Assembly: GCF_043575855.1 (NCBI RefSeq)
Contig: NZ_CP144375.1
Location: 6,014,001 to 6,078,000, forward strand
Length of the DNA: 64,000 nucleotides
Source of the DNA: Kutzneria buriramensis
GTDB taxonomy: Bacteria > Actinomycetota > Actinomycetes > Mycobacteriales > Pseudonocardiaceae
Reading direction: 5' to 3'
Positions 34,304 to 43,889 of this stretch are shown in pieces. A model generated the notes under the pieces. The model had not been told where the DNA came from, ran no database searches, and saw only the letters and a list, made by a program, of their open reading frames with translations. Made by a program: the position numbers and the translations under genes. The first letter of the stretch is position 1; the number at the start of each line of letters is the position of its first letter.

Positions 34304-35113
34304 TTAGCCCGCCGGCGCCACCGCCGACCAGCGAACGGTGATCTCGCCCAGCCGCCACCGGCGCCGGTCGTCGAGCACCGGCCAGCGGTCGGCCACCAGC
34401 CGGCACGTCTCGACCCAGCGCGCCCGCGGCCCGAACGGCGCGTACGGGGCGGCGGTCGCCCAGCAGTCGTCCATCGCCGTGAGCAACTCGTGCACCCGCT
34501 CGCCGGGCACGTTGCGGTGGATCAGGGCCTTGGGCAGGCGTTCGGCGACGTCCGACGGCGTCGCGATGTCCGCCGGCTTGCACGCGATGGTGAACGTCAG
34601 CGGGCCCGTCTCGTCGAGCAGGACCCAGCAGCAGCGCCGGCCGATCTCGTCGCACGTGCCCTCGACCAGCAGCCCGCCGGGCGCGAGGCGGCCGCGAAGG
34701 CCGTCCCAGGCCTGCAACGCGTCCGCCTCCGAGTACTGCCGCAGCACGTTGAACGCGCGCACCAGCGCCGGTCGCAGGCCGGCGAGCTCGAAGCCGCCGC
34801 GGCGGAACGTCAGCAGCGGCGGATCGGCGGCATGCTCGGCGGCCGCGACCCGTTCGGGATCCAGCTCCAGGCCCACCATGCGCAGGTCGGGGCACACGGT
34901 CCGGAGCCGCGCCGCCATCTCGACAGTCGTCACCGGTGTCGCCCCGTAGCCGAGGTCCACCACCAGGGAGCCCGCCGCCAGGGCAGTGCGCACGGTGGGG
35001 TCGCCGACCATCCAGCGGTCGACGCGGCGCAGCCGGTTCGGGTTGGTCGTGCCGCGGGTCGGCAGGCCCATCGCTCGGGCGCGGCCGGCCGCCAGCCGTG
35101 GTTGCTTGGCCAT
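34304..35113 (-). CDS. Class I SAM-dependent methyltransferase
   Basis: A 269-aa protein. LVVDLGYGATPVTTVEMA near residue 50 carries the SAM-binding glycine motif, and MVGLELDPERVAAAEH follows at strand 2. GLRGRLAPGGLLVEGTCDE is the strand-4 region. The N-terminus (TRGTTNPNRLRRVDRWMV) is an actinobacterial family feature. ATG 35113 overlaps the stop of the DUF2505 gene by 1 nt (TGATG), so the two are coupled. The substrate is not evident. Confidence 0.82.
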   Translation of the reverse strand: MAKQPRLAAGRARAMGLPTRGTTNPNRLRRVDRWMVGDPTVRTALAAGSLVVDLGYGATPVTTVEMAARLRTVCPDLRMVGLELDPERVAAAEHAADPPLLTFRRGGFELAGLRPALVRAFNVLRQYSEADALQAWDGLRGRLAPGGLLVEGTCDEIGRRCCWVLLDETGPLTFTIACKPADIATPSDVAERLPKALIHRNVPGERVHELLTAMDDCWATAAPYAPFGPRARWVETCRLVADRWPVLDDRRRWRLGEITVRWSAVAPAG

Positions 35114-35622
35114 CAGCTCTCGTGCTTGGCCAGCCACTCGGTGGTGTGCTCGAACTCCCGGGTCAGCAGCTTCACGATCTGGCCGGAGACGATCTCCTCG
35201 ACCTTGCCGCCGACGAACGGGATGTTCACCGCCACCTCGCCGCGCATCAGCATGGTGCTGCCGCCGGCGGCCTCGTCGGACAGCCGCATCGCGCCCTTGA
35301 TGTGACCTGGGACACCCGGGATGCCGGCCTGTACCCGCCCCAGCCAGCCGCCGTCGCCGTTGCGGTCCCAGTCCTCTGTGCGCTCGATCACCAGGTCGCC
35401 CTTGAGGAACGCGCGGACCGCCGACGGCAGCTCGCTGGCCGGCACCCCGTGCCGCAGCCGCAGGTGCACTTTCTCGCCGTCTACCTGGTGCTCCAGCAGG
35501 GTGGCGTCGGTGCCGCCGAGCTTGCTCAAGCGGTCGCGCAGGTAGGTCGGGTCGACCAGGGTTGTGTGGACCTGGTCGGCGGTCCACCGGGTAGTCGCCT
35601 GGTGCTCAATGCGGCGTGCCAT
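35113..35622 (-). CDS. DUF2505 domain protein (Rv0481c-like)
   Basis: A 169-aa protein of the DUF2505 family, a START/SRPBCC-like fold with unknown ligand. The sequence begins MARRIEHQATTRWTADQVH, and the body has alternating strands (LLEHQVDGEKVHLRLRH, then GDLVIERTEDWDR) with a C-terminal helix (REFEHTTEWLAKHES). ATG 35622 has TAGCCT (minus strand 35635-35630) exactly 7 nt upstream and no ribosome binding site. Its -10 shares two bases with the murB -10 on the other strand. The same divergent pair occurs in mycobacteria. Confidence 0.85.
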   Translation of the reverse strand: MARRIEHQATTRWTADQVHTTLVDPTYLRDRLSKLGGTDATLLEHQVDGEKVHLRLRHGVPASELPSAVRAFLKGDLVIERTEDWDRNGDGGWLGRVQAGIPGVPGHIKGAMRLSDEAAGGSTMLMRGEVAVNIPFVGGKVEEIVSGQIVKLLTREFEHTTEWLAKHES

Positions 35623-35629
35623 GTCGCGG

Positions 35630-35639
35630 AGGCTACCGT
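35630..35639. promoter_or_regulatory. Overlapping divergent -10 elements (DUF2505 / murB)
   Basis: The 10-base sequence AGGCTACCGT contains TACCGT on the plus strand (35634-35639, 8 nt before murB GTG) and TAGCCT on the minus strand (35635-35630, 7 nt before the DUF2505 ATG). The two hexamers share the TA at 35634-35635, so the two polymerases cannot bind at once. Confidence 0.65.
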
Positions 35640-35647
35640 TGACGTCC

Positions 35648-36739
<1,092 letters not shown>

Positions 36740-36770
36740 CCGGGAACAACCCGTTCGGCCGCCGCTGAAC

Positions 36771-36796
36771 GAGTGACAGTGAGTCAACTGACACTC
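36771..36796. promoter_or_regulatory. Dyad between murB and the peptidase gene
   Basis: GAGTGACAGT (36771-36780) and ACTGACACTC (36787-36796) form an inverted repeat with one central mismatch and a 6-bp spacer. It lies 31 bases after murB and 52 bases before the peptidase start. It could be an operator or a weak terminator. Confidence 0.5.
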
Positions 36797-36848
36797 ACCC
36801 CGCGTGTTTTCATGGGTTTGTTGGGGGAAACGCGCGGAGGAGGTCGCC

Positions 36849-37847
36849 GTGACCAGCGCGGACGAGTTGGTGCGGGCCGGGATCCGGCCCGTGAAGAGAC
36901 GGGCCGAGGTCGACCTGCTGTCCCTGCGCGGGGTTGTCGGCGTCGACATCGGCGAGAAGATCACCGCTGGTCGGCGCACCGGCCAGATCGGGATCGTCGT
37001 GTCGGTGCGGCACAAGATCCCCGCGGAGCGCCTGCGCCGGGACGACCTGGTGCCGGCCGAGATCGACGGCATCGTCACGGATGTCGTCGCGGATGACGTT
37101 GTGCTGCACCGGGCTCTGTTCGCGACGGGCGCCGATTTCCCGCCGGCACGCGGCGCCGAGCGGCATCAGGACGTGCTCGGGGGGATCAGCATGGGGCCGT
37201 GGCGGACGGTCCTGCTCGCGCCGCCGGATGTGTCGCGGGTCGGCGAGTACGCGATCGTCGGCACGCTGGGCGCGTTGGCGACCGATCGCGACGGCAACGT
37301 CATGGGGCTCACCACTTTTCACGCCGCCTGCGTCGACGACGCGTGGTCCATCGGGGACGTGATGGTGCATCCGTCCCGTGTGGACGGTGGCAGCCGTCCG
37401 GAGGACGTGGTCGGCGCGCTGTGCCGGGCGGCGCTGTCCGGCTCGGTCGACGCGGCCGCGGTGTTGTTGTCGCGCAGGAGGTCGTGGCGGCCATCCATTG
37501 TGGACATCGGCGCGGTGACCGGATCGGCGCCGGCCGTGCGGGGAACCGTTGTGCGCAAACGGGGTCGCACGACCGGGCTGACCACCGGCCGCATCGCGTC
37601 CGTGGACGCCACGGTGTTGCTGGACTATCGCGACGGATTGTGCGTCCGCGTGCTGCGGGACCAGCTCCGGATCGAGTCCGTGGGCGGGATGATGGGCGAC
37701 TACGGCGATTCCGGCTCCGCCGTAGTCGATCCCGACAACCGGGTGGTCGGCCTCTACGTGGCCGGCAACACCTCGGGCACGGTCGTTTTCGCCAGCCCCA
37801 TCGGGAAAGTCCTCGACGAGCTGGACGTCGACCTGGTCGCCGACTAG
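36849..37847 (+). CDS. Trypsin-like serine peptidase (NAL1-type), cytoplasmic
   Basis: A 332-aa protein. GVVGVDIGEKITAGRRTGQIG and VVSVRHKIPAERL form an N-terminal domain. A chymotrypsin-fold core follows with a TTFHAACVDD segment (candidate catalytic His at about 158) and the clear nucleophile motif YGDSGSAVVDPDNRVVGLYVAG (quoted in parts: YGDSGSAVVD and VVGLYVAG; Ser at about 288). The DSGS...VVGL pattern matches trypsin-like proteins related to plant NAL1. There is no signal peptide, so it should act inside the cell. GTG 36849 lies 5 nt after GGAGGAGG. It ends in a 4-nt convergent overlap with the SDR gene. Confidence 0.7.
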   Translation: MTSADELVRAGIRPVKRRAEVDLLSLRGVVGVDIGEKITAGRRTGQIGIVVSVRHKIPAERLRRDDLVPAEIDGIVTDVVADDVVLHRALFATGADFPPARGAERHQDVLGGISMGPWRTVLLAPPDVSRVGEYAIVGTLGALATDRDGNVMGLTTFHAACVDDAWSIGDVMVHPSRVDGGSRPEDVVGALCRAALSGSVDAAAVLLSRRRSWRPSIVDIGAVTGSAPAVRGTVVRKRGRTTGLTTGRIASVDATVLLDYRDGLCVRVLRDQLRIESVGGMMGDYGDSGSAVVDPDNRVVGLYVAGNTSGTVVFASPIGKVLDELDVDLVAD

Positions 37848-38581
37848 TCCCGGTGGGCCCGCGTCGCCGAGGCCTGGGCCCGGGGCTTCATGACGATCTG
37901 GTCCAGGTTGACGTGCTCCGGCCGGGTCACGGCGAACGCGATGACGTCGGCGACGTCGTCCGCCACCAGCGGAACCAGGCCCTGGTAGACGTTGGCGGCG
38001 CGCTCGGCGTCGCCCTCGAAGCGCACGACCGAGAACTCCGTCTCCACCATGCCGGGCAGCACCTCGGTGAAACGAACCGGCTTGCCGAGTTCCTCGCCGC
38101 GCAGCGTGCGGTGCAGCGCGGACTGCGCGTGCTTGGCCGAGGTGTAGCCGGCGCCGTTGTCGTAGATCTCCTGGGCGGCGATGGAGGTGATCGTGACGAC
38201 GTGGCCGTTGCCGGAGGCGATCAGCTTGGGCAGCAACGCCTTCGTCAGACGGAGCGTGCCGATCACGTTGGTCTCCCACATGCGGCGCCAGTTGTCCTCG
38301 TCGGCGGCGTCGACGCGTTCCAGGCCGAAGGCGCCGCCGGCGTTGTTCACCAACACGTTGGCCTCCGGGATCTGGTCGACGAAGGCCGCCACGGACGCGG
38401 CGTCGGTCACGTCCAGCGCCAGCGGGGTGCCGTCGATCTCGGCGGCGACGGCCTTGATCCGCTCGAACCGGCGGGCGCCGAGCACGACGTGGAAACCCTC
38501 GGCGGCCAGGCGACGGGCGGTGGCCTCGCCGATGCCGGAGCTGGCGCCGGTGACGACTGCGATGCGGGGCTGAGTGCTCAC
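37844..38581 (-). CDS. SDR family oxidoreductase (Rv0484c-like)
   Basis: A 245-aa classical short-chain dehydrogenase. The Rossmann motif is VVTGASSGIGEATARRL, followed by NVLVNNAGGAFGLE, the catalytic Ser in VTITSIAAQE and the YTSAKHAQ catalytic Tyr/Lys pair. It should use NADP(H) (GARRFER after strand 2). The substrate is unknown. GTG 38581 follows AGGAGAGGA. It is divergent from the L,D-transpeptidase gene, the same arrangement as Rv0483/Rv0484c. Confidence 0.9.
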   Translation of the reverse strand: MSTQPRIAVVTGASSGIGEATARRLAAEGFHVVLGARRFERIKAVAAEIDGTPLALDVTDAASVAAFVDQIPEANVLVNNAGGAFGLERVDAADEDNWRRMWETNVIGTLRLTKALLPKLIASGNGHVVTITSIAAQEIYDNGAGYTSAKHAQSALHRTLRGEELGKPVRFTEVLPGMVETEFSVVRFEGDAERAANVYQGLVPLVADDVADVIAFAVTRPEHVNLDQIVMKPRAQASATRAHRD

Positions 38582-38628
38582 GGCCTCGATCCTCTCCTCT
38601 GTTCGCGGTGGGCCGCCACCGGTCTCAG

Positions 38629-38642
38629 GTGAGCAAGCTCAC
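38629..38642. promoter_or_regulatory. Palindrome in the SDR / transpeptidase divergent promoter
   Basis: GTGAGC-AA-GCTCAC is a perfect dyad in the 130-bp divergent region. A CTCCCC-GGT-GGGGAG hairpin (38679-38693) also lies just upstream of the transpeptidase ribosome binding site and could influence its translation. Confidence 0.45.
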
Positions 38643-38711
38643 ACGCGCCGACCGTTACCTGTTAACCCGGTCGGACGTCTCCCCGGTGGGGAGCAACGTC
38701 AGGAGGTAATC

Positions 38712-39866
38712 GTGGCTGGTCGGATGCGTGCAGGGCTGGTGATCGCGGCGGCGCTGGTGCTCGCGGGCTGTTCGGGCGGACTGCCCGGCACACCGGCCAA
38801 GCCACCCGCGCCGGCCGCCAAGCTGACCGGCGCGCCGATCGACGGCAGCAAGGCCGTCACCGTCAACACGCCGGTGACGTTCACGGCCGACGGCGGCACG
38901 ATCAAGGACGTGAAGCTGGCCGACGGCGCCGGCAAGGCCGTCGAGGGCAAGTCGGACGGCAAGACCTGGACCAACACGGGGCAGCTGGACTTCGGCCAGA
39001 CGTACACGTACGACGCGAGCGCTGTCAACGCCGACGGGAAGCCCACAACCGTGCACGGCAGCTTCAGCACCGTCGCGCCGGGCACCCTCGTCCGCGGCAT
39101 GCTCAACATCGACGACAACGCCCAGGTCGGCGTGGCCGCGCCGATCATCCTCCAGTTCGCCGGGCACATCGACGACAAGGCCCGCAACGCCGTGGAGAAG
39201 GCGCTGTCCGTGCGGTCCGACCAGCCCGACACCGGCGCCTGGGGCTGGCTGCCCGACAGCGACCAGGGCTCCCGCATCCATTACCGCACCAAGGACTACT
39301 GGAAGCCCGGCAGCAAGATCAACCTGACCGCCGCCCTGTACGGCGTGCCCTACGGCAACAACACCTACGGCAAGGCGAACCTGACGCTGGCCTTCACCAT
39401 CGGCCGCTCGCAGATCGTCAAGGCCGACGTGACCACACACAAGATGACCGTGGTCAGGGACGGGAACGTGGTCGCCACCTACAACGCGAGCATGGGATCC
39501 GGCGCCAGCCAGGACCGGGTGACCCGCAACGGCACGCACATCGTGACGGAGAAGTGGGAGGACAAGGACATGTCCAACCCGCCGTACTACGAGCACGCCC
39601 ACGAGCGCTGGGCGGTCCGCATCTCCAACAACGGCGAGTTCATCCACGCCAACCCGAACACCGTCGGCGACCAGGGCAACAGCAACGTCACCCACGGCTG
39701 CGTCAACCTGTCCACCGAGGACGCGCAGGCCTACTTCGGCACGGCGATGTACGGCGATCCGGTCGAGGTAACCGGCTCCGACGTGCCGCTGTCGGCCGCC
39801 GACGGCGACATCTACGACTGGGCGATGGGCTGGGAGCAGTGGCAGGGCCTGTCGGCACTGCGTTGA
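38712..39866 (+). CDS. L,D-transpeptidase lipoprotein (LprQ/Ldt5-like)
   Basis: A 384-aa envelope lipoprotein that cross-links peptidoglycan by 3-3 bonds. Signal peptide and lipobox LVLAGC place the lipidated Cys at residue 20. Two Ig-like domains follow (about 45-140 and 140-245), then the YkuD catalytic domain with the active-site motif THGCVNLS (Cys near 330). These are the domains of mycobacterial Ldt lipoproteins. GTG 38712 lies 5 nt after AGGAGG at 38701-38706. The small hairpin just upstream may affect initiation. It is the positional equivalent of Rv0483. Confidence 0.93.
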   Translation: MAGRMRAGLVIAAALVLAGCSGGLPGTPAKPPAPAAKLTGAPIDGSKAVTVNTPVTFTADGGTIKDVKLADGAGKAVEGKSDGKTWTNTGQLDFGQTYTYDASAVNADGKPTTVHGSFSTVAPGTLVRGMLNIDDNAQVGVAAPIILQFAGHIDDKARNAVEKALSVRSDQPDTGAWGWLPDSDQGSRIHYRTKDYWKPGSKINLTAALYGVPYGNNTYGKANLTLAFTIGRSQIVKADVTTHKMTVVRDGNVVATYNASMGSGASQDRVTRNGTHIVTEKWEDKDMSNPPYYEHAHERWAVRISNNGEFIHANPNTVGDQGNSNVTHGCVNLSTEDAQAYFGTAMYGDPVEVTGSDVPLSAADGDIYDWAMGWEQWQGLSALR

Positions 39867-39909
39867 CCGTTCGGGAAGAACCCGCGGTACTTGCGGCGTT
39901 GACGACGTT

Positions 39910-40722
39910 GTGAGGGTGACGGCTGGGGACGGGACGGCGCTCGCCTGCCACGTGTCGGGACCGGAGGACGCGCCACCCGTGGTGCTGATCCACGGCTGGG
40001 CGGCAGCGGCGAGCAGCTGGGGCGACGTCGGATCCGGCCAGTTGCGAACGTTTGCGCTGGATCTTCGCGGGCACGGCGACTCCGACCGTCCCGTGGACGG
40101 CTACCGCGATACGGAAACCTGGGCCGGCGACGTCGCCGCCGTGCTGGACGCTGTCGGCGCGCCCGCGGTGCTCGTCGGCTGGTCCTACGGCGGGCTCGTC
40201 ATCACCGACTACCTGCGTCGCCACGGCACCGCCGGTGTGGCCGGGATCGTGCTGGTCGGGGCCATCACCGAGATCGGACGTCACCCCGGCGGCCACGTCG
40301 GCCCGGCGATGCGCGCCGCCCTGCCGGCGGCGTTGTCCGAGGACGCCGACGTCGCCGTGCCGGCGCTGCTGGAGCTGACCCGCCGGATGACGGCGACGCC
40401 GCTGGACGGTCCGGCCCTCCAGAGCGCCCTGTCCATTCCGCTCTCCGTGCCGCCGCGCGTGCGGGCGGCCCTGTTCCAGCGTGACGTCGAGAGCGCCGAG
40501 GTCCTGCGCTCCGTCGACGTGCCGACGCTGATCGTCCACGGCACCGCCGATTCGGTCGTGGACCTGCGGGCCAGCGAGTACGCCGCCGGCCTCGTCCCGC
40601 ACGCCCGGACCCGCTGGTACGAGGGCGTCGGGCATATGCCCTTCGTGGAATGTGTCGAGGATTTCACCGCCGACCTGGCCACTTTCGCGCGATCCGTGAC
40701 GACGACGAAGGCAGGATCCTGA
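39910..40722 (+). CDS. Alpha/beta fold hydrolase
   Basis: A 270-aa hydrolase. PPVVLIHGWAAAASSW carries the oxyanion HG motif, LDLRGHGDSDRP follows, the nucleophile elbow is VGWSYGG, the acid is in TLIVHGTADSVVDL, and the His in GVGHMPFVE. It has no signal peptide. The cap domain (about residues 125-200) is helical. It ends 1 bp before mshA, so the two are probably cotranscribed. The M. tuberculosis equivalent position holds an unrelated ROK protein, so this gene is lineage-specific here. The substrate is unknown. Confidence 0.85.
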   Translation: MRVTAGDGTALACHVSGPEDAPPVVLIHGWAAAASSWGDVGSGQLRTFALDLRGHGDSDRPVDGYRDTETWAGDVAAVLDAVGAPAVLVGWSYGGLVITDYLRRHGTAGVAGIVLVGAITEIGRHPGGHVGPAMRAALPAALSEDADVAVPALLELTRRMTATPLDGPALQSALSIPLSVPPRVRAALFQRDVESAEVLRSVDVPTLIVHGTADSVVDLRASEYAAGLVPHARTRWYEGVGHMPFVECVEDFTADLATFARSVTTTKAGS

Positions 40723-40723
40723 C

Positions 40724-42010
40724 GTGACCCCAGAGCGATCCCCGCGCCGGGTGGCGGTGCTGTCCGTGCACACGTCGCCGCTGGAACAGCCGGGCACCGG
40801 CGACGCCGGCGGCATGAACGTCTACATCGCCCAGACGGCGCGGCGGATGGCTGAGCGGGGCATCGCCGTCGAGGTCTTCACCCGGGCCACGTCCTCCGAC
40901 CTGCCGCCCGTCGCCGAGCTGGCGCCCGGCGTCACCGTGCGGCACGTCGTCGCCGGGCCGTTCGAGGGGCTGGCCAAGGACGAGCTGCCCGGCCAGCTCT
41001 GCGCCTTCACCGCCGGCGTGCTGCGGGCCGAGGCCCGTCACGAGCCCGGCTACTACGACGTCGTGCACTCCCACTACTGGCTGTCCGGCCAGGTCGGCTG
41101 GCTCGCCCGCGAGCGCTGGGGCGTGCCGCTCGTGCACACCGCCCACACGCTCGCGAAGGTCAAGAACGCCGCCCTGGCCAAGGGCGACACCCCCGAGCCG
41201 CGGATGCGGGTCATCGGCGAGGAACAGGTCGTCGCCGAGGCGGATCGCCTGGTCGCCAACACCGACGTCGAGTCCGGCGAGCTGGTGTCGCTCTACGACG
41301 CCGATCCGACCAAAGTCCTCACCGTGCCGCCGGGCGTCGACCTCGGCCGGTTCACCCCGGGCAGTCAGGCCGCCGCGCGGGCGGCCTTGGACCTGCCGCT
41401 GGACGCCATCGTGCTGACCTTCGTCGGACGGATCCAGCCGCTGAAGGCCCCGGACGTGCTCCTGCGGGCCGCCGCCGAGCTGCTGGTGGAGCGGCCCGAG
41501 CTGCGGTCGAAGCTGGTGGTCGTCATCGTCGGCGGGCCGTCCGGATCCGGCCTGGAGCAGCCCAAGGCCTTGCAGGAACTGGCCGTCGAGCTGGGCATCC
41601 TCGACGTCGTACGGTTCATGCCGCCGCAGCGGGGCGAGTCATTGGCCCAGGTGTACCGGGCCGCCGACGTCGTGGCCGTGCCCAGCCACAACGAGTCGTT
41701 CGGGCTGGTCGCGCTGGAGGCGCAGGCGTGTGGCACCCCGGTCGTCGCCGCCGCGGTCGGCGGGCTGCCCATCGCGGTCGTCGACGACGTCACCGGACGC
41801 CTCGTCGGCAACCACGACCCGGCCAACTGGGCGCGGGTCCTCGGCGATGTCGCCCTGCACCCGTCCCTACGCGAGGAACTCGCGCGCAACGCCGTCGGCC
41901 ATGCCCGGCGATTCTCGTGGGACCGCACCACCGACGCCCTCCTGGCCGGGTACGCCGAGGCCGGACGTGATTTCCTGTCGGAGGTGCGACGACGGGAGGT
42001 GACGGTGTGA
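40724..42010 (+). CDS. mshA: D-inositol-3-phosphate glycosyltransferase MshA
   Basis: A 428-aa GT4 enzyme that makes the first mycothiol intermediate from UDP-GlcNAc and 1L-myo-inositol-1-phosphate. Typical motifs are VHTSPLEQPGTGDAGGMNVY at the N-terminus, VVHSHYWLSGQVGW, VPPGVDLGRFTPG, TFVGRIQPLKAPDVL and the donor-binding ESFGLVALEAQACGTPVVAA. The length is normal. GTG 40724 follows the hydrolase stop by 1 bp and the stop overlaps the YbjN gene as GTGA, the same mshA-Rv0487 order as in mycobacteria. Confidence 0.96.
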   Translation: MTPERSPRRVAVLSVHTSPLEQPGTGDAGGMNVYIAQTARRMAERGIAVEVFTRATSSDLPPVAELAPGVTVRHVVAGPFEGLAKDELPGQLCAFTAGVLRAEARHEPGYYDVVHSHYWLSGQVGWLARERWGVPLVHTAHTLAKVKNAALAKGDTPEPRMRVIGEEQVVAEADRLVANTDVESGELVSLYDADPTKVLTVPPGVDLGRFTPGSQAAARAALDLPLDAIVLTFVGRIQPLKAPDVLLRAAAELLVERPELRSKLVVVIVGGPSGSGLEQPKALQELAVELGILDVVRFMPPQRGESLAQVYRAADVVAVPSHNESFGLVALEAQACGTPVVAAAVGGLPIAVVDDVTGRLVGNHDPANWARVLGDVALHPSLREELARNAVGHARRFSWDRTTDALLAGYAEAGRDFLSEVRRREVTV

Positions 42011-42534
42011 CCGCCACGCTGGACGAGCTGGACGGCCTGATCGCCGGGACGCTGCGGGACAACGAGATCTCCTACGACCGCCGCGGCCCGGGACGCTACT
42101 TCCTGTCCCTGCCCGGCACCAAGAAGCTGCAGACCAACTGCTGGCTGATCGTCACGGAGCACGCGCTGCTCGTCGAGGCCTTCGTCTGCCGCAAGCCGGA
42201 CGAGGCGTTCGAGGAGGTCTACCGCTTCCTGTTGCGCCGCAACGCCCGGCTCTACGGCGTGCACTACACGCTCGACGACCGCGGCGACATCTACCTCGTC
42301 GGCCGGATCGGGCTGCACGCCGTGACCCCCGACGAGCTCGACCGGCTGCTCGGGCAGGTGCTCGAGGCCGCCGACGGCGACTTCAACCCACTGCTGGAGA
42401 TCGGCTTCGCCGGGGCCATCCGGCGGGAGTGGGACTGGCGGGTGTCGCGCGGCGAGTCCCTGGCCAACCTCAGCGCCTTCCAACACCTCGTCGGCTCCGC
42501 CGGCGACCGGCCGGCCGTCGCGGACGAGTCCTGA
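42007..42534 (+). CDS. YbjN domain protein (Rv0487-like)
   Basis: A 175-aa YbjN-fold protein: YDRRGPGRYFLSLPGTKKLQ, TNCWLIVTEHALLVEAFVC and YRFLLRRNARLYGVHYTLDD are strands and helices typical of this family, which resembles type III secretion chaperones in fold. The function is unknown. GTG 42007 overlaps mshA by 4 nt, so expression is tied to mycothiol synthesis. The C-terminus ends in a long helix. Confidence 0.88.
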   Translation: MTATLDELDGLIAGTLRDNEISYDRRGPGRYFLSLPGTKKLQTNCWLIVTEHALLVEAFVCRKPDEAFEEVYRFLLRRNARLYGVHYTLDDRGDIYLVGRIGLHAVTPDELDRLLGQVLEAADGDFNPLLEIGFAGAIRREWDWRVSRGESLANLSAFQHLVGSAGDRPAVADES

Positions 42535-42611
42535 TCGTGACGTTCTGACCGCAACGCGCCCGGCGTCGGATCCCGTCCTCGGGAGGAATCCGAGAAGGGG
42601 AGGGCGCAGGG

Positions 42612-43499
42612 ATGTCACGCACCCGAAGAACGTTCACACTCGTCTGCCTGGCCGGGCTGCTGGTCACGGGCTGCTCCGCGGCGGGCCCCGCCAACACGTC
42701 GGCGGGAACCGCGGCCATCGCCGGTTCGAACGGTGGAGACGCCAAGGCGCCCAGCGTGAATCAGCCCGGCGACAGCAAGTCCGGAGCCAGTCAATCCGCC
42801 GGTGGTCAGACGTCTTTACCGCCGGCAGACAACGGCCGCCAGGTCGTCCGCACCGCGACCATCAACGTGACGACCGATCACGTGACCGACACCGTGGCGA
42901 AGATCCGCGCCGCCGCGGCCGGCGTCGGCGGCTACTCCAGCGACCAGAACTCCAGCGACGATCACGGCACCCTGACGCTGAAGGTCCCGGCCGACAAGCT
43001 GGACGCGGTGCTCAAGACGATCGGCTCGTACGCGACGAAGGTCACCTCGCAGAGCGAGCACGCCGAGGACGTCACCGACCAGATGGTCGACGTGACCAGT
43101 CGCCTCGCCACGCAGCGGGCCAGCGTCGACCGTGTGCGGGCGCTGATGGACAAGGCGACGTCGCTGAGCGACATAACCCAGATCGAGAGCGAGCTGACCA
43201 AGCGCGAGGCCGATCTGGAATCCCTCGAACAGCGCCACGACACCCTCGCCGCGCAGGTCGCGATGTCCACCGTCACCGTAGACGTGAGCAGGACCGCCGC
43301 GCCGCCTCCGCCCGTCGAGGATCAGGCCACTTTCCTGAGCGCACTCGGCGCCGGCTGGCACGCGCTGGTCGCGACCGTCAACGGGATCGGTGTGGGGCTC
43401 GGCGCGATATTGCCGTTCCTGCTGGTCATCGGCATTCCAGCCGGTGCGGTGTATGTGTACCTTCGGCAGCGGAAGGCTCGGTCGCAGCCGGCGCCCTGA
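42612..43499 (+). CDS. DUF4349 lipoprotein
   Basis: A 295-aa lipoprotein. The signal peptide ends in lipobox LVTGC (Cys at 21). A Ser/Gly-rich linker (about 25-75) leads to the DUF4349 domain (NGRQVVRTATINVTTDHV onward) with a central coiled coil (LMDKATSLSDITQIESELTKREADLESLEQR, about residues 178-208). The C-terminal membrane helix (ILPFLLVIGIPAGAVYVYLRQRK) anchors the other end. ATG 42612 follows a GGGGAGGG site. It starts the accessory insert between the YbjN and phosphoglycerate mutase genes. Confidence 0.88.
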   Translation: MSRTRRTFTLVCLAGLLVTGCSAAGPANTSAGTAAIAGSNGGDAKAPSVNQPGDSKSGASQSAGGQTSLPPADNGRQVVRTATINVTTDHVTDTVAKIRAAAAGVGGYSSDQNSSDDHGTLTLKVPADKLDAVLKTIGSYATKVTSQSEHAEDVTDQMVDVTSRLATQRASVDRVRALMDKATSLSDITQIESELTKREADLESLEQRHDTLAAQVAMSTVTVDVSRTAAPPPPVEDQATFLSALGAGWHALVATVNGIGVGLGAILPFLLVIGIPAGAVYVYLRQRKARSQPAP

Positions 43500-43507
43500 C
43501 GTGAACC

Positions 43508-43556
43508 GTGGGACGGTCCCGGGTCGAAGGGGAGTCGAGGCCCCGGGCCGTCCCAC
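43508..43556. terminator. Long hairpin after the DUF4349 gene
   Basis: GTGGGACGG (43508-43516) pairs with CCGTCCCAC (43548-43556), and inner CCCGGG pairs with CCCGGG after a single-base bulge, giving 15 bp around an 18-nt loop. It begins 9 bases after the stop codon. Confidence 0.7.
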
Positions 43557-43889
43557 GTCGTTTCACCCGCCGCGGCGGCGGTCCTGGGCGAGGGGGTGCC
43601 GCAGGGGGCCGAAGCGGGGCGGCGGTCCGACGGGGGGACGAACCGCACATGACTCGCCGGATCGGGGAGTGTGAGAGCCGATCCGGTGGGCGAACACAAC
43701 TTCGCAGACCGATAATGTCCACCACAAGTAGATTTGCTACTCCATAAGAGTGATTCACTGTCGAGTGTCGTAACGGCACTGCTTGCGGGAACAACTTCAC
43801 GGTGGACGCGCGTGTGCGCTCGCTCACGTCCGTGCGGCGTGGCAGTGTCCACGGGGTCGCAGGTGCCGAGCGAGCAAGGCAGGGTCGCC
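43557..43889 (+). other. Upstream region of the acyl-CoA ligase gene
   Basis: A 333-base stretch without a gene. Positions 43690-43800 are noticeably less GC-rich and contain AGTAG-ATTTG-CTACT (43727-43741), a 5-bp dyad that may be an operator. The following gene's frame is open back to 43734, but the codon use there is not coding-like. Confidence 0.4.
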
